DNA of 64,000 bases from Voacanga thouarsii (taxonomy: Eukaryota > Streptophyta > Magnoliopsida > Gentianales > Apocynaceae), in assembly GCA_026120185.1 (NCBI GenBank), contig JANUWF010002008.1, forward strand, positions 1,093,501 through 1,157,500, in the 5' to 3' direction. The notes beneath the pieces are model-generated. The model was not told where the DNA came from. It did no database searches and was given only the letters and a program-made list of their open reading frames with translations. This document shows, in pieces, positions 48,168 through 60,071 of the stretch (its first letter is position 1; each line of letters begins with the position of its first letter). The position numbers were made by a program, and so were the translations under genes.

Positions 48168-48922
48168 ATGTCAACGAACTTGAACTTACGTAGCATTTTG
48201 GAAACTAACAAGTTAACCGAATCAAACTATCTCGACTGGTATAGAAATTTGAGAATCATTCTCAAATCGAAAAAGTTGCTCTACGTGCTAGATGCTCCTA
48301 TTCCACCACCACCAGCCCAAGATGCTCATACTAATGAGCATGCTATCCACAAGAGGCACAAGGAGAATAGCGATACAACATCATGTATTATGCTAGCATC
48401 CATGACTCCTGAGTTGTAAAAATAGCACGAGCATATGGATGCTCAATCTATCATTTTACATCTTCGAGAGTTGTTTGATGCCCAAGCCAGAATTGAGAGA
48501 TATGAGATCTCGAAGCAACTATTTCGTTGTAAAATGGCAAAGGGTTCTTCTGTGGCCACTCATGGGCTGAAGATGCTGGGCTTGATAGAGAAGCTTGGAT
48601 CTCTCGGGTTTACAATGGACCATGACTTAAGTGTTGACTTAATTCTTCAGTCTTTGCCTAATAGTTTCTCACAATTTGTGATTAACTATCAGATGAATAA
48701 GACTGAGTCCACTATCCCTGAGTTGATCAATCTTCTCAAAACTACGGAGTCCTCCATGAAGAGGGTTCTAATGCCGTTTTAATGGTAGAATCTTTCTCTT
48801 CTAAGAAGAAAGTTCAAAAGAAGGCTCCCATGAAGCCCAATGGTGGTGTGAACAAGAATGACGCAGCTGCCAAGGGCCCATGCCATCATTGTGGAAAGAT
48901 GGGCCACTAGAGGCACAACTGC
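48168..48922 (+). pseudogene. Copia gag
   Basis: ATG 48168 (MSTNLNLRSILETNKLT, then NYLDWYRNLRIIL), the UBN2-type gag. Two stops close together (near 48418 and 48424) replace Gln (CAA to TAA, CAG to TAG). A frameshift lies near 48770-48780. The zinc knuckle CHHCGKMGH-x-RHNC at about 48884-48922 has TAG for Trp and is cut at its last Cys codon by the solo LTR; the linker (AYLETIKDKKQKEK) resumes at 50373. Confidence 0.9.
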
Positions 48923-50367
48923 TGTTGGGGATATGCCCTAGAGTCAATTTGTACTTATACAATTGTCATTATGTATTATATAATAATATGAGGCTTTCCT
49001 TTCCATGAATAGTGAGTTTTGTTTTGTTGGTCATCAAGTACGTGACTTGATAGTAAAACCCTACAATGAATACAATGACTATTCTAAAGTCTGTCTCGAT
49101 CGATTATTATTATTGGAATAATAATAAATTAAGATTAGTATGTTTGTGACTTGATGGCTATGTTTTACTGGCCATGGATATTTGTGATATCGAGTCAAGA
49201 CATAAATAAATGTTAGACAACATTGTATTGGACATGACCCACTGTGAGAGTACTTCATGGAATATGTCATAAGTACTTTCTAGCCATAATAATATTGAAA
49301 GTCCTTCTACCTAAATTTATCATAGTTTCTTACTTGATAAATTCTATATTTTGACATTGTCTAAAGTTGTCTTTAACTAGATAATAAATTAGACTACTGT
49401 TGGATATAAAATAAATCAAGGAGAGGAATATGATTGATTGTGAAGGAATTTGTCCCTCTCAATTATGGGAGAGATATCCATGGGCCCCTTGATAAGTTAG
49501 ACTGTTAAAAATGCATGGCCGTGCTCAAATATATCAATCTAAGATATTGATATCATTTGTTTGAATAGTCTACTATGAAATCAAGAAATAATTGATTAAG
49601 CTTAATAAGGATGACATGCTCCGTGCCTTATGCTTAATCTGGATATCGTGTGACAAAGGGACTAAATATAAAATTATGGTTTGGTTCAAAGAGATCACCG
49701 ATCTTCATTTAACCTGGATAGTTATAATGTTTTGCTAGAAACCGCTTATAACTTGTGGGCCATTTAAATACGATTTAGGCACGCTGCCAGTGTTAAATGA
49801 ACCTATATGGTCACACAATAAGCGAACTTGTTAGGTTATTTTTCTGGTGACCAAGTTCGATGAATACGGATGATATCCAGATTATAAGAATCGACTCGGT
49901 AAAATAATTAGTTAAATTACCGAGATAATGGCGGAATCTTATCATATCAGTTTTAATTTAATTTGAATTTAAATTAGAATATGATAAGATATGATTAGGG
50001 TTGGACTCTAAGAGGTTCGAGGGTTTTTTTAAGAAAACCCTAGCCGTCTTTCGATAGTCCAATTTTTCGGTTGAGAACATTCGTGCCATTCTCTACCGAG
50101 AGAAAAAAACCTCGCAAACCCTAGGCGCTAGCACTCCCCGGGTATCGAGTGAGTTCGCGGTGTGTATCCGTAGAGGACGTTCGCATACTGCAAGATCTCG
50201 GTGATTGTTCGGTCGAACGTACAACAGTACGCAACCGTAATCGAAGGATTTCGATTACAGACAACCGGAGGTAACTCTTAAAGCTTAGATCTTCTTAATC
50301 GTTTACTTGGGTCCTCGGGAGGGATTCGTAGATGTTTTCCGCGTTTAGGAGTCCACGAATCCCAACA
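48923..50367 (+). mobile_element. Copia-type solo LTR, TSD ACTGC
   Basis: 1445 bp from TGTTGGGGATATGCCC to ACGAATCCCAACA, flanked by ACTGC (48918-48922 and 50368-50372). Perfect 6-bp inverted ends TGTTGG/CCAACA. It belongs to a different family from the host element, which has TGTTAGTGTTG ends. Confidence 0.95.
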
Positions 50368-50372
50368 ACTGC

Positions 50373-52714
50373 AAAGCCTACTTGGAGACCATCAAGGACA
50401 AGAAGCAGAAGGAGAAGCTTACAAGCACTTCTACTTCTTCTCCAGGTATGTTTATGATTGAGATAAATACTGCCTTTAGAATGAGATATGGGTATTAGAT
50501 ACCGGATGTGGATCTCATTTGTGCAATAACTTGCAGGGAGTAAAGAGCAGTAGAAGGCTAGAGAAAGGCGGCGTGGACCTACGTACTGCAAATGGGGCAA
50601 AGGTTGCTGCATTTGCTGTGGGGACATACGAGCTGAACCTGCCTTCGGGGTTGATTCTAGAACTGGAAAACTATTATTATGTACCAGTTTTAATGAAAAA
50701 TATTATCTCAATTGTGTGTTTATACTTATGTGGATTTCATTTAATATTTAAGAATAAATGTTGTTCTTTTTCATTAAATGATATTCATTATGGTTCAGCA
50801 ACTTTGGTTAATGATTTATATGTTCTAGACTTGGACAATCTAATTCTCAATATAAACAATAAGAAACCTAAAATAGATAACTCTAACACCTCTTACTTAT
50901 GGCATTATTGTTTGGGCCATGTAAACGAAAATCGTGTTTCTAAGTTACACAAGCTTGGTGACTTAGGGTCATTTGATTATGAATCATATGGCATATGCGA
51001 GTCTTGTTTACTAGGCAAAATGACTAAAACTCCTTTTCCAGGAAAAGGAGAATGGGCCAAGGAGTTATTAGAACTCATACATTCTGATGTATGTAGCTCA
51101 ATGTCAATACAAGCAAGAGGATGTTATAACTATTTCATAACATTTATCGATGATTTCTCACGATATGGGTATTTATATTTAATGAAATACAAATCTGAGG
51201 CCTTTGAAATGTTCAAAGACTTCAAGAATGAAATAGAGAAACAACTTGGTAAAAGTATTAAGACTCTAAGATCTGATCGAGGAGGAGAATATTTGAGTCA
51301 AGAGTTTCTGAGTTATCTTAAAGATAATGGGATATTATCTCAATGGACTCCACCACATACACCTCAACATAATGGTGTATCTGAGAGAAGGAATCGAACC
51401 CTTCTAGACATGGTATGGACCATGATGGCTTCTGTAGACCTACCAAAATCATTTTGGGGGCATGCACTAGAAACTTCTGTTTATATATTGAACAGAGTTC
51501 TGACAAAATCGGTTGATACTACCCCATTTGAGATGTTCTTTAGTAAAATACCAAAGTTATCTTACTTGCGAGTATAGAATTGTCCTGCCTTTGTTAAAAG
51601 GCCACAATCAGACAAACTTGATAGTAAGTCTGACAAGTGTTTGTTTGTGGGGAATCCAAAAGAATCTTTTGGATATTACTTCTATCAACCCTTCGAAAAC
51701 AAATTGTTTGTTTCGAAGCATGCCGTCTTCTTAGAGAAGGAGCACATGCTCAAGGGGGACAGTGGGAGTAAGATTGAACTTAGTGAAGTTCATGAAGATC
51801 AAACAAACGAGGATCAACCATCTAACCCCACATCTATTGAGAGAATAGATGAACCTTCTAATACACAAGAACCTCGTAGATCTAGTAGGATACGTATAGC
51901 ACCTGAGAGATATGGATTTCTCATTAGTGACCATAATGACGTATTGCTCATAGATGAAGATAAGCCTATTGCCTACAAGGATGTTCTGAATAGTTCAGAA
52001 TCTGACAAATGGCTTGAGGCTATGAAGTCAGAGTTGGATTCCATGTACGACAACCAAGTATGGACTTTGGTTGATCCACCCAAAGGAATTAAACCTATTG
52101 GGTGCAAGTGGGTTTTCAAGAAGAAAACGGACATGGATGGTAACTTAGTTACCTATAAAGCACTACTAGTGGTGAAGGGTTATCGTCAACAATATGGTAT
52201 TGACTATGATGAAACCTTCTCGCCAATAGCCATATTGAAATCCATCAGGATACTCCTAGCCATTGCTGCTCATTATGATTATGAGATTTGGCAAATGGAT
52301 GTGAAAACAGCTTTCCTAAATGAAAATCTGACTGAGGAAGTGTATATGACACAACCTGAGGATTTCATATCCAGTGATGGCATAAAGGTGTGTAAGCTGC
52401 AAAGGTCTATTTATGGACTTAAGCAAGCTTCTAGGAGTTGGAATATCCGTTTTGATGAACCAATCAAAGAGTTTGGTTTTATTCAAACTATGGATGAGCC
52501 TTGTGTATACAAAAAGGTTAGTGGCAGTGCAATCGTTTTCTTATTGCTTTATGTAGATGACATATTGCTAATAGAAAACGATATACCTGTCTTGCAAACG
52601 GTTAAAGTTTGGTTGTCCAAACAATTCTCCATGAAAGACTTTGGTGAAGCAACCTATATTCTTGGAATAAGGATCTATAGAGATAGATCCAAAAGGTTAC
52701 TTGGTCTTTCATAG
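50373..52714 (+). pseudogene. Copia protease, integrase and reverse transcriptase
   Basis: The protease keeps VLDTGCGSHLCNN (near 50490-50525) after a frameshift. From 50519 one frame runs to 52714 with a single stop at 51575-51577 (SYLRV then TAG; Trp expected). Integrase has the zinc finger (HYCLGH, CESC), and the DDE residues in IHSDVCSS, RSDRGGEY and VSERRNRT. RT has KWVFKKKTDMDGN, QMDVKTAFLNENL, IYGLKQASRSWN and an intact LLYVDDILL (52554). The stop at 52712 stands at a Gln (CAG to TAG). One of the best preserved polymerases of the window. Confidence 0.95.
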
Positions 52715-53534
52715 TCTACATACATAGATAAAGTGCTAAAGAGGTTTAGCAGGGATCAATCCAAAAAGGGATTCTTGCCCATGTCACATGGTGTAAGCCT
52801 TTCAAAGTTGATGTCTCCCAATACACAAATTGAAAGGGATCACATGAGTAAGATTCCATATGCCTCGGCAGTTGGATCTATCATGTATGCTATGATATGT
52901 ACTAGGCCCGATGTATCTTGTGCTCTCAGTTTGACGAGAAGATACCAATCCGACCCTGATGAGGGTCATTAGGTGGCTGTAAAGAACATCCTTAAGTACT
53001 TACAAAGACTAAAGACATGTTCTTAGTATATGGAGAAGGTGATTTGAAAATAAACGGGTATACTGATGCCAGTTTTCAATTTGATAAAGATGATTTCAAA
53101 TCACAATCCGACTACGTGTTAACGTTGTACGGAGAGGCAATAAGTTGGAAAAGTTCCAAACAAGTTACTATTGCTGACTCTATGTCAGAAGCTGAGTACA
53201 TAGCTACTTCTGAAGCAGCTAAGGAGGTTGTTTGGATCAAGAAGTTCGTGTCGGAACTAGGTGTGGTTCCTAGTGTTATTGGTCTAATAACTTTGTATTG
53301 TGACAACAACGGAGCCATTGCACAAGCAAAGGAGCCGCGGTCTCACCAACGATCCAAACACGTATTGCGACGTTATCATATGATCGGGAGATCATAGATA
53401 GGAATGATGTAAAAATAGAGAGAGTTCCCACGGATGAGAACATAGCTGACCCGTTTACGAAAGTACTATCCCAGAAGAAACATGATTGTCATGTTGAGTC
53501 ATTTGGTATTAGAAACATAAATAATTGGCTCTAG
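52715..53534 (+). pseudogene. Copia RNase H and pol C-terminus
   Basis: Continues in frame (YIDKVLKRFSRDQSKKG, YASAVGSIMYAMICTRPDV). A stop at 52970 replaces Trp (TGG to TAG). Frameshifts near 53005 and 53385. RNase H motifs: INGYTDASFQ, SMSEAEYIATSEAAKE, CDNNGAIAQAKEP. The end has ENIADPFTKVL and NNWL then TAG at 53532. RNase H removes template RNA during copying. Confidence 0.92.
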
Positions 53535-53548
53535 TGCAAGTGGAAGTT
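53534..53548 (+). promoter_or_regulatory. Copia polypurine tract
   Basis: GTGCAAGTGGAAGTT abuts the 3' LTR and overlaps the pol stop codon. Confidence 0.85.
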
Positions 53549-55274
53549 TGTTAGTGTTGTGCCCTAGAGGCAATCACTTGTACATTGTATATGATACTTT
53601 TTATTTTAATAAAAGGCATTATTTATCTTACAGTTTCTTTTGTTTACTTTAAGTAACATAACTGTTCGATAAAGTTCCTAGTGCAACACTGTGTTAAGGA
53701 AATCATGATAGATATCATGATATGAGATTCCTACTACACTGGATGGTGTTAGTACTTAAATAGTTCATAGTCATAGTATTAATGAGATAGAACATCATTA
53801 ATGCGTTAAGACTAGTATATATTAGACTTCCTGATTTGATCAGGCAGTGGTTCTTATAACCGTGAGTATTGAGATACTCAAAGTTAACACATGGATGCTT
53901 GTTAATGGAACAAGTTCATTGGATGACCTAGCTTTGAGATAATCACATGGATAACTATTTAGTGCCAGTGATATAATCTCAATATAGCAAACGTGCAAAT
54001 ATCCTTAGACTTGAGATTTCCAAGGTACTTTGTTTGTTGAGCCTTGTACATTAATTCCAATCTCTGGAGCTCAATCGAGGGCCGCCTATAGGATAGATAT
54101 TGGATACATGGTGAGGTAAATGAAAGTAGTTGAGAGGGTCAATAAAAGATTCACCATTCCTAATAGTAGGGGCGAATATCTCACGGCCACTTGTAGGAAT
54201 TACTACTTGAAAGTCCTTGGCCAAGGCAATTGTGTATTGGAAACAGTTCCAATTGATACACATCTAGAGTAGTGGGTTCCTAGTACAAGTACTATTGTAT
54301 TCGAGCCAGAATTAATTCTAGAGGGAGTCGGCACTAATTCCGTACTCCAAACCGAATGAGATATTGTATGGTGAAAGGAGTTGATTGCACTGAAGTTTGT
54401 TATTGAAGGGTTCATGTCAAGCCACTTGAATTCTTGGACTCTTGGGTGGTCATGATGTGTTGCTAAATACCGCTAATGATATGAGAATATGGGTTTATTA
54501 ATTGATGAATTAATAAACCAATCATGATTAGAATTAATAGGATTAATTCTAATTAATTATGGATTATTAATCTCAAAGAAGTTTGGATTAATTCATGTTC
54601 GCTACCAATTGACTGGGAAACCTAATAGGTCACACACAGTAGAGGATTATATACTCAAGATGTTATTTGATAACATAGTGGGGTTGATTGCGAGAAAGAG
54701 AAGTTGTTGTGGACAAATTATAATTAATTATAATTTATGGTCCAAATTATAATTATGAGAACTTGATGTTCCCAATTACAATTAGGAAATTCTAATGGGA
54801 TTAGAATCCCCGTTTTTTGTAAGGGAATTTCGTGTATATTGAAGAATATACACACGAAAGACCTGAGCTGAAATTGGACACAAAAACCCTAGAGCAAGAT
54901 ACACGAAATCAGCCTCTTATTCTCTCTCTCTCGTTTTCTTCTTGAAAGAAAACCCTAGCCACCATTTTTTTTTCTGCTAGCACAGAAATTTTGGTGCTTG
55001 AGTATTTCTCTGTGTGGATTACTATTAGAGACAATCACACTCTATGATTATAGTGGGTAGACGTTCAACTCACGTGGAGGTTGATCACGAGGATTGCTGG
55101 ATCGCGTCTCAACTTGAAGAAGAAAATTTTGTTCTTCGGACGATCACGCAAAGGTAAAAGCTGTTACCTTTACCCTCATTATGTCTTGTTTTCCACACAT
55201 AGATGGGTCTTGGGATGGTATCTTGTTTTATTTTCCGCTGCGCCGTATAAGATACGAGCCTGAGATACCCAACA
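53549..55274 (+). repeat. Copia 3' LTR
   Basis: 1726 bp, partner of 44644-46369; followed by TSD CCTTT. Confidence 0.96.
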
Positions 55275-55279
55275 CCTTT

Positions 55280-55646
55280 TCTGTTTGAGGTTATCTACGG
55301 ATTATTTTTTGTTTAGTTTGTGTAAAGGAACTTTGTCGGGGTTGGATAAAGGGATTTCTGGATCCAATATGAAGCAAGGAAGTACCAATGTGAAGTTGGG
55401 ACTTAAACTATCTGGTTTGGCAGATTTTGCAGGGGGGAGGGGGCTCACTAATTTTCTTGGTTGCAATTGTTCTATTTTGCAACTACGGAATAGTTAATAT
55501 TTCTAATGGTTTTATTTTTTGCATTTAATTTGTTCAGTAATTTTGAGGAAAATTCGTATTGGCAAAATGTATGCACTATGGAGGGAATGAAGTTTGATTA
55601 TAACTTGCTCACTTTTTGTTCTTCTTTCAACATAGTTTTAAGCTCT
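55280..55646 (+). other. CACTA segment between the copia element and the solo LTR
   Basis: No domain recognised; probably intron of the TNP1-like gene. A short ORF (55285-55497) shows nothing I recognise. Confidence 0.4.
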
Positions 55647-57488
55647 TGATAGGGGTTAAAATAGTCATATATTTCCTAGTTATTTGATGCTAAATTAAGA
55701 CACTTTTTATACAATAATTAGTCATATTGCTTCATATTTGATATTTTCCTTAAAAAAATGCTTTTCTATAATTTTATGCGAAAATAAGTGAAATTTAAAA
55801 TTAATTGTATTATTTTCCAGCACAAGACCAGCACCAGCCTAGGAAGGGGAGTCGGTGCCGATCTTCCACTGGAAAAGAAAAGAACAAAGAAAAGCGTAGA
55901 GAATTGAATGAAACAGGGGAACAATTGAAATTGAAAGTCGGTGGCTTAGTTCATGGCTCACTTGAGCCGACCGCAAGAAGAAAGAATTGATTTTGGTAGG
56001 ACCTAGACAATGCAAAGCAAAGTCAACAATTACGGTAGCAGCATGAAAAAGGAAGCAGCTTGAGGATTTCGATTGGCTGGGTGGCTGAGCAAGAAGACAA
56101 AAGGAAGAAGAGGAAATCAACTGCAGCAATTCGGTGGCTTACTTGAGCCAACGAAACAAAAGGAATGTGTCTCAATTGAGCCGACACTACAGAGAGAAAG
56201 ATTTTCGGTGGCTTCAAGCAAATTTCGCATGGCTCAATTGGAAACCAAATCAAACAAATCCAATTTTACATCAATTGAAGTTCTCCAGCACAAAACGACA
56301 AAGTCAAAATTGAAGTCCAATTGATTTCCAATTTCAAAAGTCAAAGGCAGTGGATTCTTTTCCTTAGTTTTATTTAGTTTTTATTTAGACTTTTTATTAC
56401 TCCTTTTTGGTTTTGGATTATTTTTAGGTAATTACTTCTTCTTTACTGAGGATGCTTTTAGGAACTTTGTGAGCCTATAAATAAAGGCCAATTTACCCTA
56501 GGAAAGGAGGGTGCACAATGTAGAGACTTAGATATATTTTGGAGTGCATCACCAATATTTTCTCGAGAGAAATAAATTAAGGAGGATTGTGTAAGAGGGT
56601 CTACGAAGGAAGAAAAATGAGGCTTATCTATGAGTGCTTTCTTTTACTTTGTTTTCTTTTTCTTGAACAATGATGTATTAATTGTTTTATTATAATTTGA
56701 CATTGTTTTAAGTATTCATAATTTTTAGAGTTATTTAATCTTTTGATTAATTGATTGTTCTTCTTGGTATTTAATTTCTTATGCTTATTACGAGATTAAT
56801 TGGTTGTCTCTTTTCATTAACTTACTAGACCAAAGGGGTTGATGGTGGTTTCAATTTATTAATTTCATATTTGATTGGCGATTAACTTACTAGACCAAGG
56901 GGGTTAATTGTTGAGAACTGAGTAATTAATGGTTAATTGATGTCTGCTAGACTAAGGATTCATTGATTAATTTCATGCTTTAAATTTGCCAGACCAAGGA
57001 AATTTAATAAAGGACTGTGTTTAATGCGTCTGTTGGGTGAATTAGTTGAGACAGACTAAGTGATACTAATTTAGCTAGAGGATAGTGATTTCATGGATTG
57101 ACCAAAGAAGTGAATCTATCTTAATCCTTCATGATGCTAAGAGAATAATTAGTTAGGATAATGATTGAATACTTTAAGATCATGTTTGTAAAAACAATGG
57201 TTTAAATTACATAATTCTCCATCCTTAACATGTATATATTCTTTTACTTTCTTTTATTTTATTTTTCCTTTTATTTCTTTTTCACTTTATGGAGTCGGTT
57301 AAACAATGAAAGAAAAGTGATTAATGCATACTTGTTCTTGGAGGATTGACACTCGTTTGAACCCTATGCTCTGTTAATGATGAGAACGCTTGCTCATATG
57401 TATAATTTGGGATTAACGTTTTAATTTAAACTTGATTGGGAATGTTCTTATTTTTATATGATTTTTATACCCAAATCCAAACATATCA
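55647..57488 (+). mobile_element. Athila-type solo LTR, TSD GCTCT
   Basis: 1842 bp from TGATAGGGGTTAAAATAG to CCAAACATATCA, flanked by GCTCT (55642-55646 and 57489-57493). It is related to the inverted Athila LTRs at 11657-13180 and 33364-34864, including the TTGGTCT array (inverted) and the stretch with ACACTCGTTTGAACCCTATG. It carries a longer 5' half (56000-56500) with repeated TCAATTGAGCC-like words that the other copies lack. Confidence 0.93.
55827..55862. repeat. Paired GGCGCC-type module
   Basis: Cores AGCACC (55830) and GGTGCC (55854), 24 bp apart, in inverse orientation to the modules at 12889 and 32688; both cores have decayed CpGs. Confidence 0.75.
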
Positions 57489-57493
57489 GCTCT

Positions 57494-58997
57494 GCTATTA
57501 GCCTTTTGATTTAATAGATCTTCAAGATATATTGATGGCAGTGCTTTGTAGCTTGAATTCATTCTTTTTTTGAAATAAAAATTACTATCCTATTTTAGTT
57601 TAACTCAAATATCTAGGCCTACATTTTTAGATAAAAATTTGTGTTTATCAGGTAAAAGATTTGTGTTTATTTTATGAAAACCTATTTATCTCGATCAGAA
57701 GAGGAATAGCCAGCACATTTCTTTCTATGATTAGGACACCAATCTATGGCAAAGATTTATATTTGCTTACATTGCCTCTATTGACTTAAATGAATCTGAA
57801 CTATGTTATCATTGGGATTGGTGGAGCAGTTTGACTTGAACATACTAATTTGATAAAAGGATCAATTATATATTTATCTGAAAAGCATAATAGCATACCA
57901 CATTTTGGCACCATTCTGGTTTGCAGTCATTTAGAAATTATATTTCCTCATTTTTCATAAGACACTACTCACAAGTGTTGGCAGGAACATACTGCTTTAT
58001 TGATTTTTTTTGCCCCATTTCTTTTTCTATGCCATGCATACTGGAAATTTCTGGCAATTGAATGGAAAATTGAGAAATACGTGCAATGACAGAAAGAGTT
58101 GGTAGGAACATGTTGAGAATCTCAAAATTTTTTGGTGCATATAATACTGCCAATGAAAATCATATAAAAGTACAGAAGTATTGTCCTAAGATGGCAACTT
58201 CAATGTTTAAGGGCTTAGTGATTGCTTTATTTTTCTTAAATATCTGCTTTCTATTTTCTGTTTTCTGAAATGGAACAAACTTAAATATCTATTTTATGGT
58301 TCTTACATCCAGATTCTTCTAAGCATTTATGGACTTTTACCCATTTCTGTTTGTTCCATTTCTTGTTAGAGTTGATATAACTTAACCTATGACGCATATG
58401 TTATTGAATTTTCACTGAAGGGATTTATAAGGCGGTGACAAATACTACTTTAGTTGTAGTCTTTTCCTTTATTTTCTGGACTATAAAGTCTTCCATAATC
58501 CACACATATCACATACAAAACATCAAATGATTGATGCTCTGCTCTATCCTAAAATTGCTGGCTTGGTTCTTCTATTTTTTAGGCCCAAATTGTCCTCTTT
58601 CATCATCATTCTGCACTACAGCTTGTGGAACTAAAATTTAGATACATAGAATAATCTTACTTAAGGATAAAATGGGCAACTACATAATGCCACAGTACAA
58701 TATCTGTCCTGAAATTTGCACATTCTTGCTGGCACATGGCCTTTTTTGGTTCATTCTCGGCTTAAGTGAGAGATATGTTATGTTCTGCAAAAATCCTTTA
58801 CTTGAACATACTAATTTGATAAAGGGATCAGTACCCCTAGCCTAAATACTGGAATTTCTTACAACCTATTTAAACACTACTTTATGATTCCAAATGTCAT
58901 ATATACTTCTCATGCATCCATTCACCGGCATTGCACTACACTTAGCTGGTGGTTCAAATTTAATACTAATGATTTCTATTTTTTTTTTCTTTCCTAG
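57494..58997 (+). other. CACTA segment, probably TNP1 intron
   Basis: AT-rich, no domain recognised. A direct repeat (TTGAACATACTAATTTGATA followed by AAGG) occurs at about 57837 and 58802. It ends at a T-rich acceptor before the exon at 58998. Confidence 0.45.
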
Positions 58998-59890
58998 GAA
59001 AGAACATGGGAATAATGCAAAGAAAAAGGAAAGGGGTCCTTCAAAGCCCATAAATCTTGCAGAAGGAAAAACTATTTTGGTTGCATTTAATGAACTTATG
59101 TAGCCAATTAGACCTACAAGACCAATCTTCATGACCTATCTTGGTAATGTTGCTCGTAACAGTATATGGCTACCCCTTACTTATGAGACATGGAGAGATA
59201 TTCCAGAAGATATATTAGATCGTGATTGGGTAGATATTCAAGTACATTACTAGTAGATAGAACTTTGGCTCATTTTATCTCAATTTTTTGTCATGGTTGT
59301 TATTCTATTAAACTAAGTATATTCTTAACTTTTTCTTCATTTGTCTCTCTTTTTTTTTTTTTTTTTTTTGAAATGAAGTCAAAGAGCATCGTCCCTCCTG
59401 CATATAGGATTAATTGCATGAAGTCACTTGATGAAAAATGGAGATCATGGAAAAGCCAGTTAAAGAAGAACCATTTTATCAACAAAACCAAAGAGGAGGC
59501 TTTAGCCACTGTTCCCTCAAGGGTTGAGCCTAAGCAGTGGAAAGTACTGGTTGATTATTAGAGTTTGGAGCGAGTGCAAGTACTAGTTCATTCCAAATCA
59601 AATCTTAATTGGATTTCTGTAGTTCTCCATTAATAAACTTCATTTTTTAGTCAAGATAGAATGTTTTTTATCTCAATTTATACTAATATGATGAAAATGA
59701 CTGTGAGTTATTGATAGAGACTAAATTAGTCATATTTTTCCTAGTTATTTGAGGCTATTTTGTGATACATTCTGTTCAATAACTAGTCATATTCCTTCAT
59801 ATTTGAGATTTTATCTTTGGAAAAGTATTTTGTTAATTATTTTAGATTTTAGGGGTAAAACAAAGCAAAAACATCGCAAAATAGAACATA

Positions 59891-59926
59891 AGCGGCGCCA
59901 GCCAGGGCAGAGGAACCGGCGCTGGC
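59891..59926. repeat. Paired GGCGCC-type module
   Basis: Cores GGCGCC (59894) and GGCGCT (59918), 24 bp apart. The spacer, read on the minus strand, is GGTTCCTCTGCCCTGGCT. Confidence 0.9.
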
Positions 59927-60071
59927 TACACATTGTTGACATGCATTTCAAGACGACAAAAAGTTGTTGAAATAGGACCGAAATAAAACCAAACCGACGA
60001 CGGCTGTATTCTGGACAACATTGTGCTAAAATCAAGGAAAAATCGATGAACAATGGAAGAAACAGAACACA

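Larger units (their letters stand above)
44644..55274 (+). mobile_element. Ty1/copia retrotransposon, complete structure, TSD CCTTT
   Basis: Two 1726-bp LTRs (44644-46369, 53549-55274) flanked by CCTTT (44639-44643, 55275-55279). Plus-strand order: 5' LTR, primer site, 1.8-kb leader, gag, protease, integrase, RT, RNase H, purine tract, 3' LTR. A solo LTR with its own TSD interrupts gag at the zinc knuckle. By eye the LTRs differ at roughly 4-5% of the first 350 bases. It inserted into the CACTA element. The lineage is probably Tork or TAR-like, not settled. Confidence 0.96.
43741..59631 (+). pseudogene. TNP1/TNPA-like second CACTA gene, split by two insertions
   Basis: Starts MSKRKTRGVTMLEKPS at 43741, after an acceptor-like ATATAG at 43734, with a frameshift near 43870-43930 and a Ser/Thr/Pro-rich segment to 44340. 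Later exons follow the nested elements. At 58998-59239 is PINLAEGKTILVAFNELM, a TAG, then TYLGNVARNSIWLPLTYETW and IPEDILDRDW; at 59374-59631 is MKSLDEKWRSWKSQLKKNHF to EPKQWKVLVDY, then TAG for Trp. This pattern is the Transposase_24 (Ptta/En/Spm) family, a partner protein that binds element ends. The long separation is caused by the copia element and the solo LTR, probably within an intron. Confidence 0.72.
35474..59711 (+). mobile_element. CACTA (En/Spm) DNA transposon, decayed, with nested elements
   Basis: Plus-strand order: a CACTA-like terminus and subterminal motifs (35474-35760), a 152-bp tandem array, TNP2-type transposase remains (39866-43380) and a TNP1/TNPA-like gene (43741 to about 59631). 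A copia element (44644-55274) and an Athila-type solo LTR (55647-57488) sit inside; without them about 11.8 kb is left. The 3' end is not seen: another Athila-type LTR begins at 59712. The two-gene layout and the protein domains define the superfamily; the exact 5' border is less certain because the terminal CACTA has changed. Confidence 0.8.

Noticed and set aside
55805..56324. Three overlapping ORFs in the Athila solo LTR
   Set aside because: Lie within LTR DNA rich in repeated TTGAGCC-like words; no protein family resemblance.
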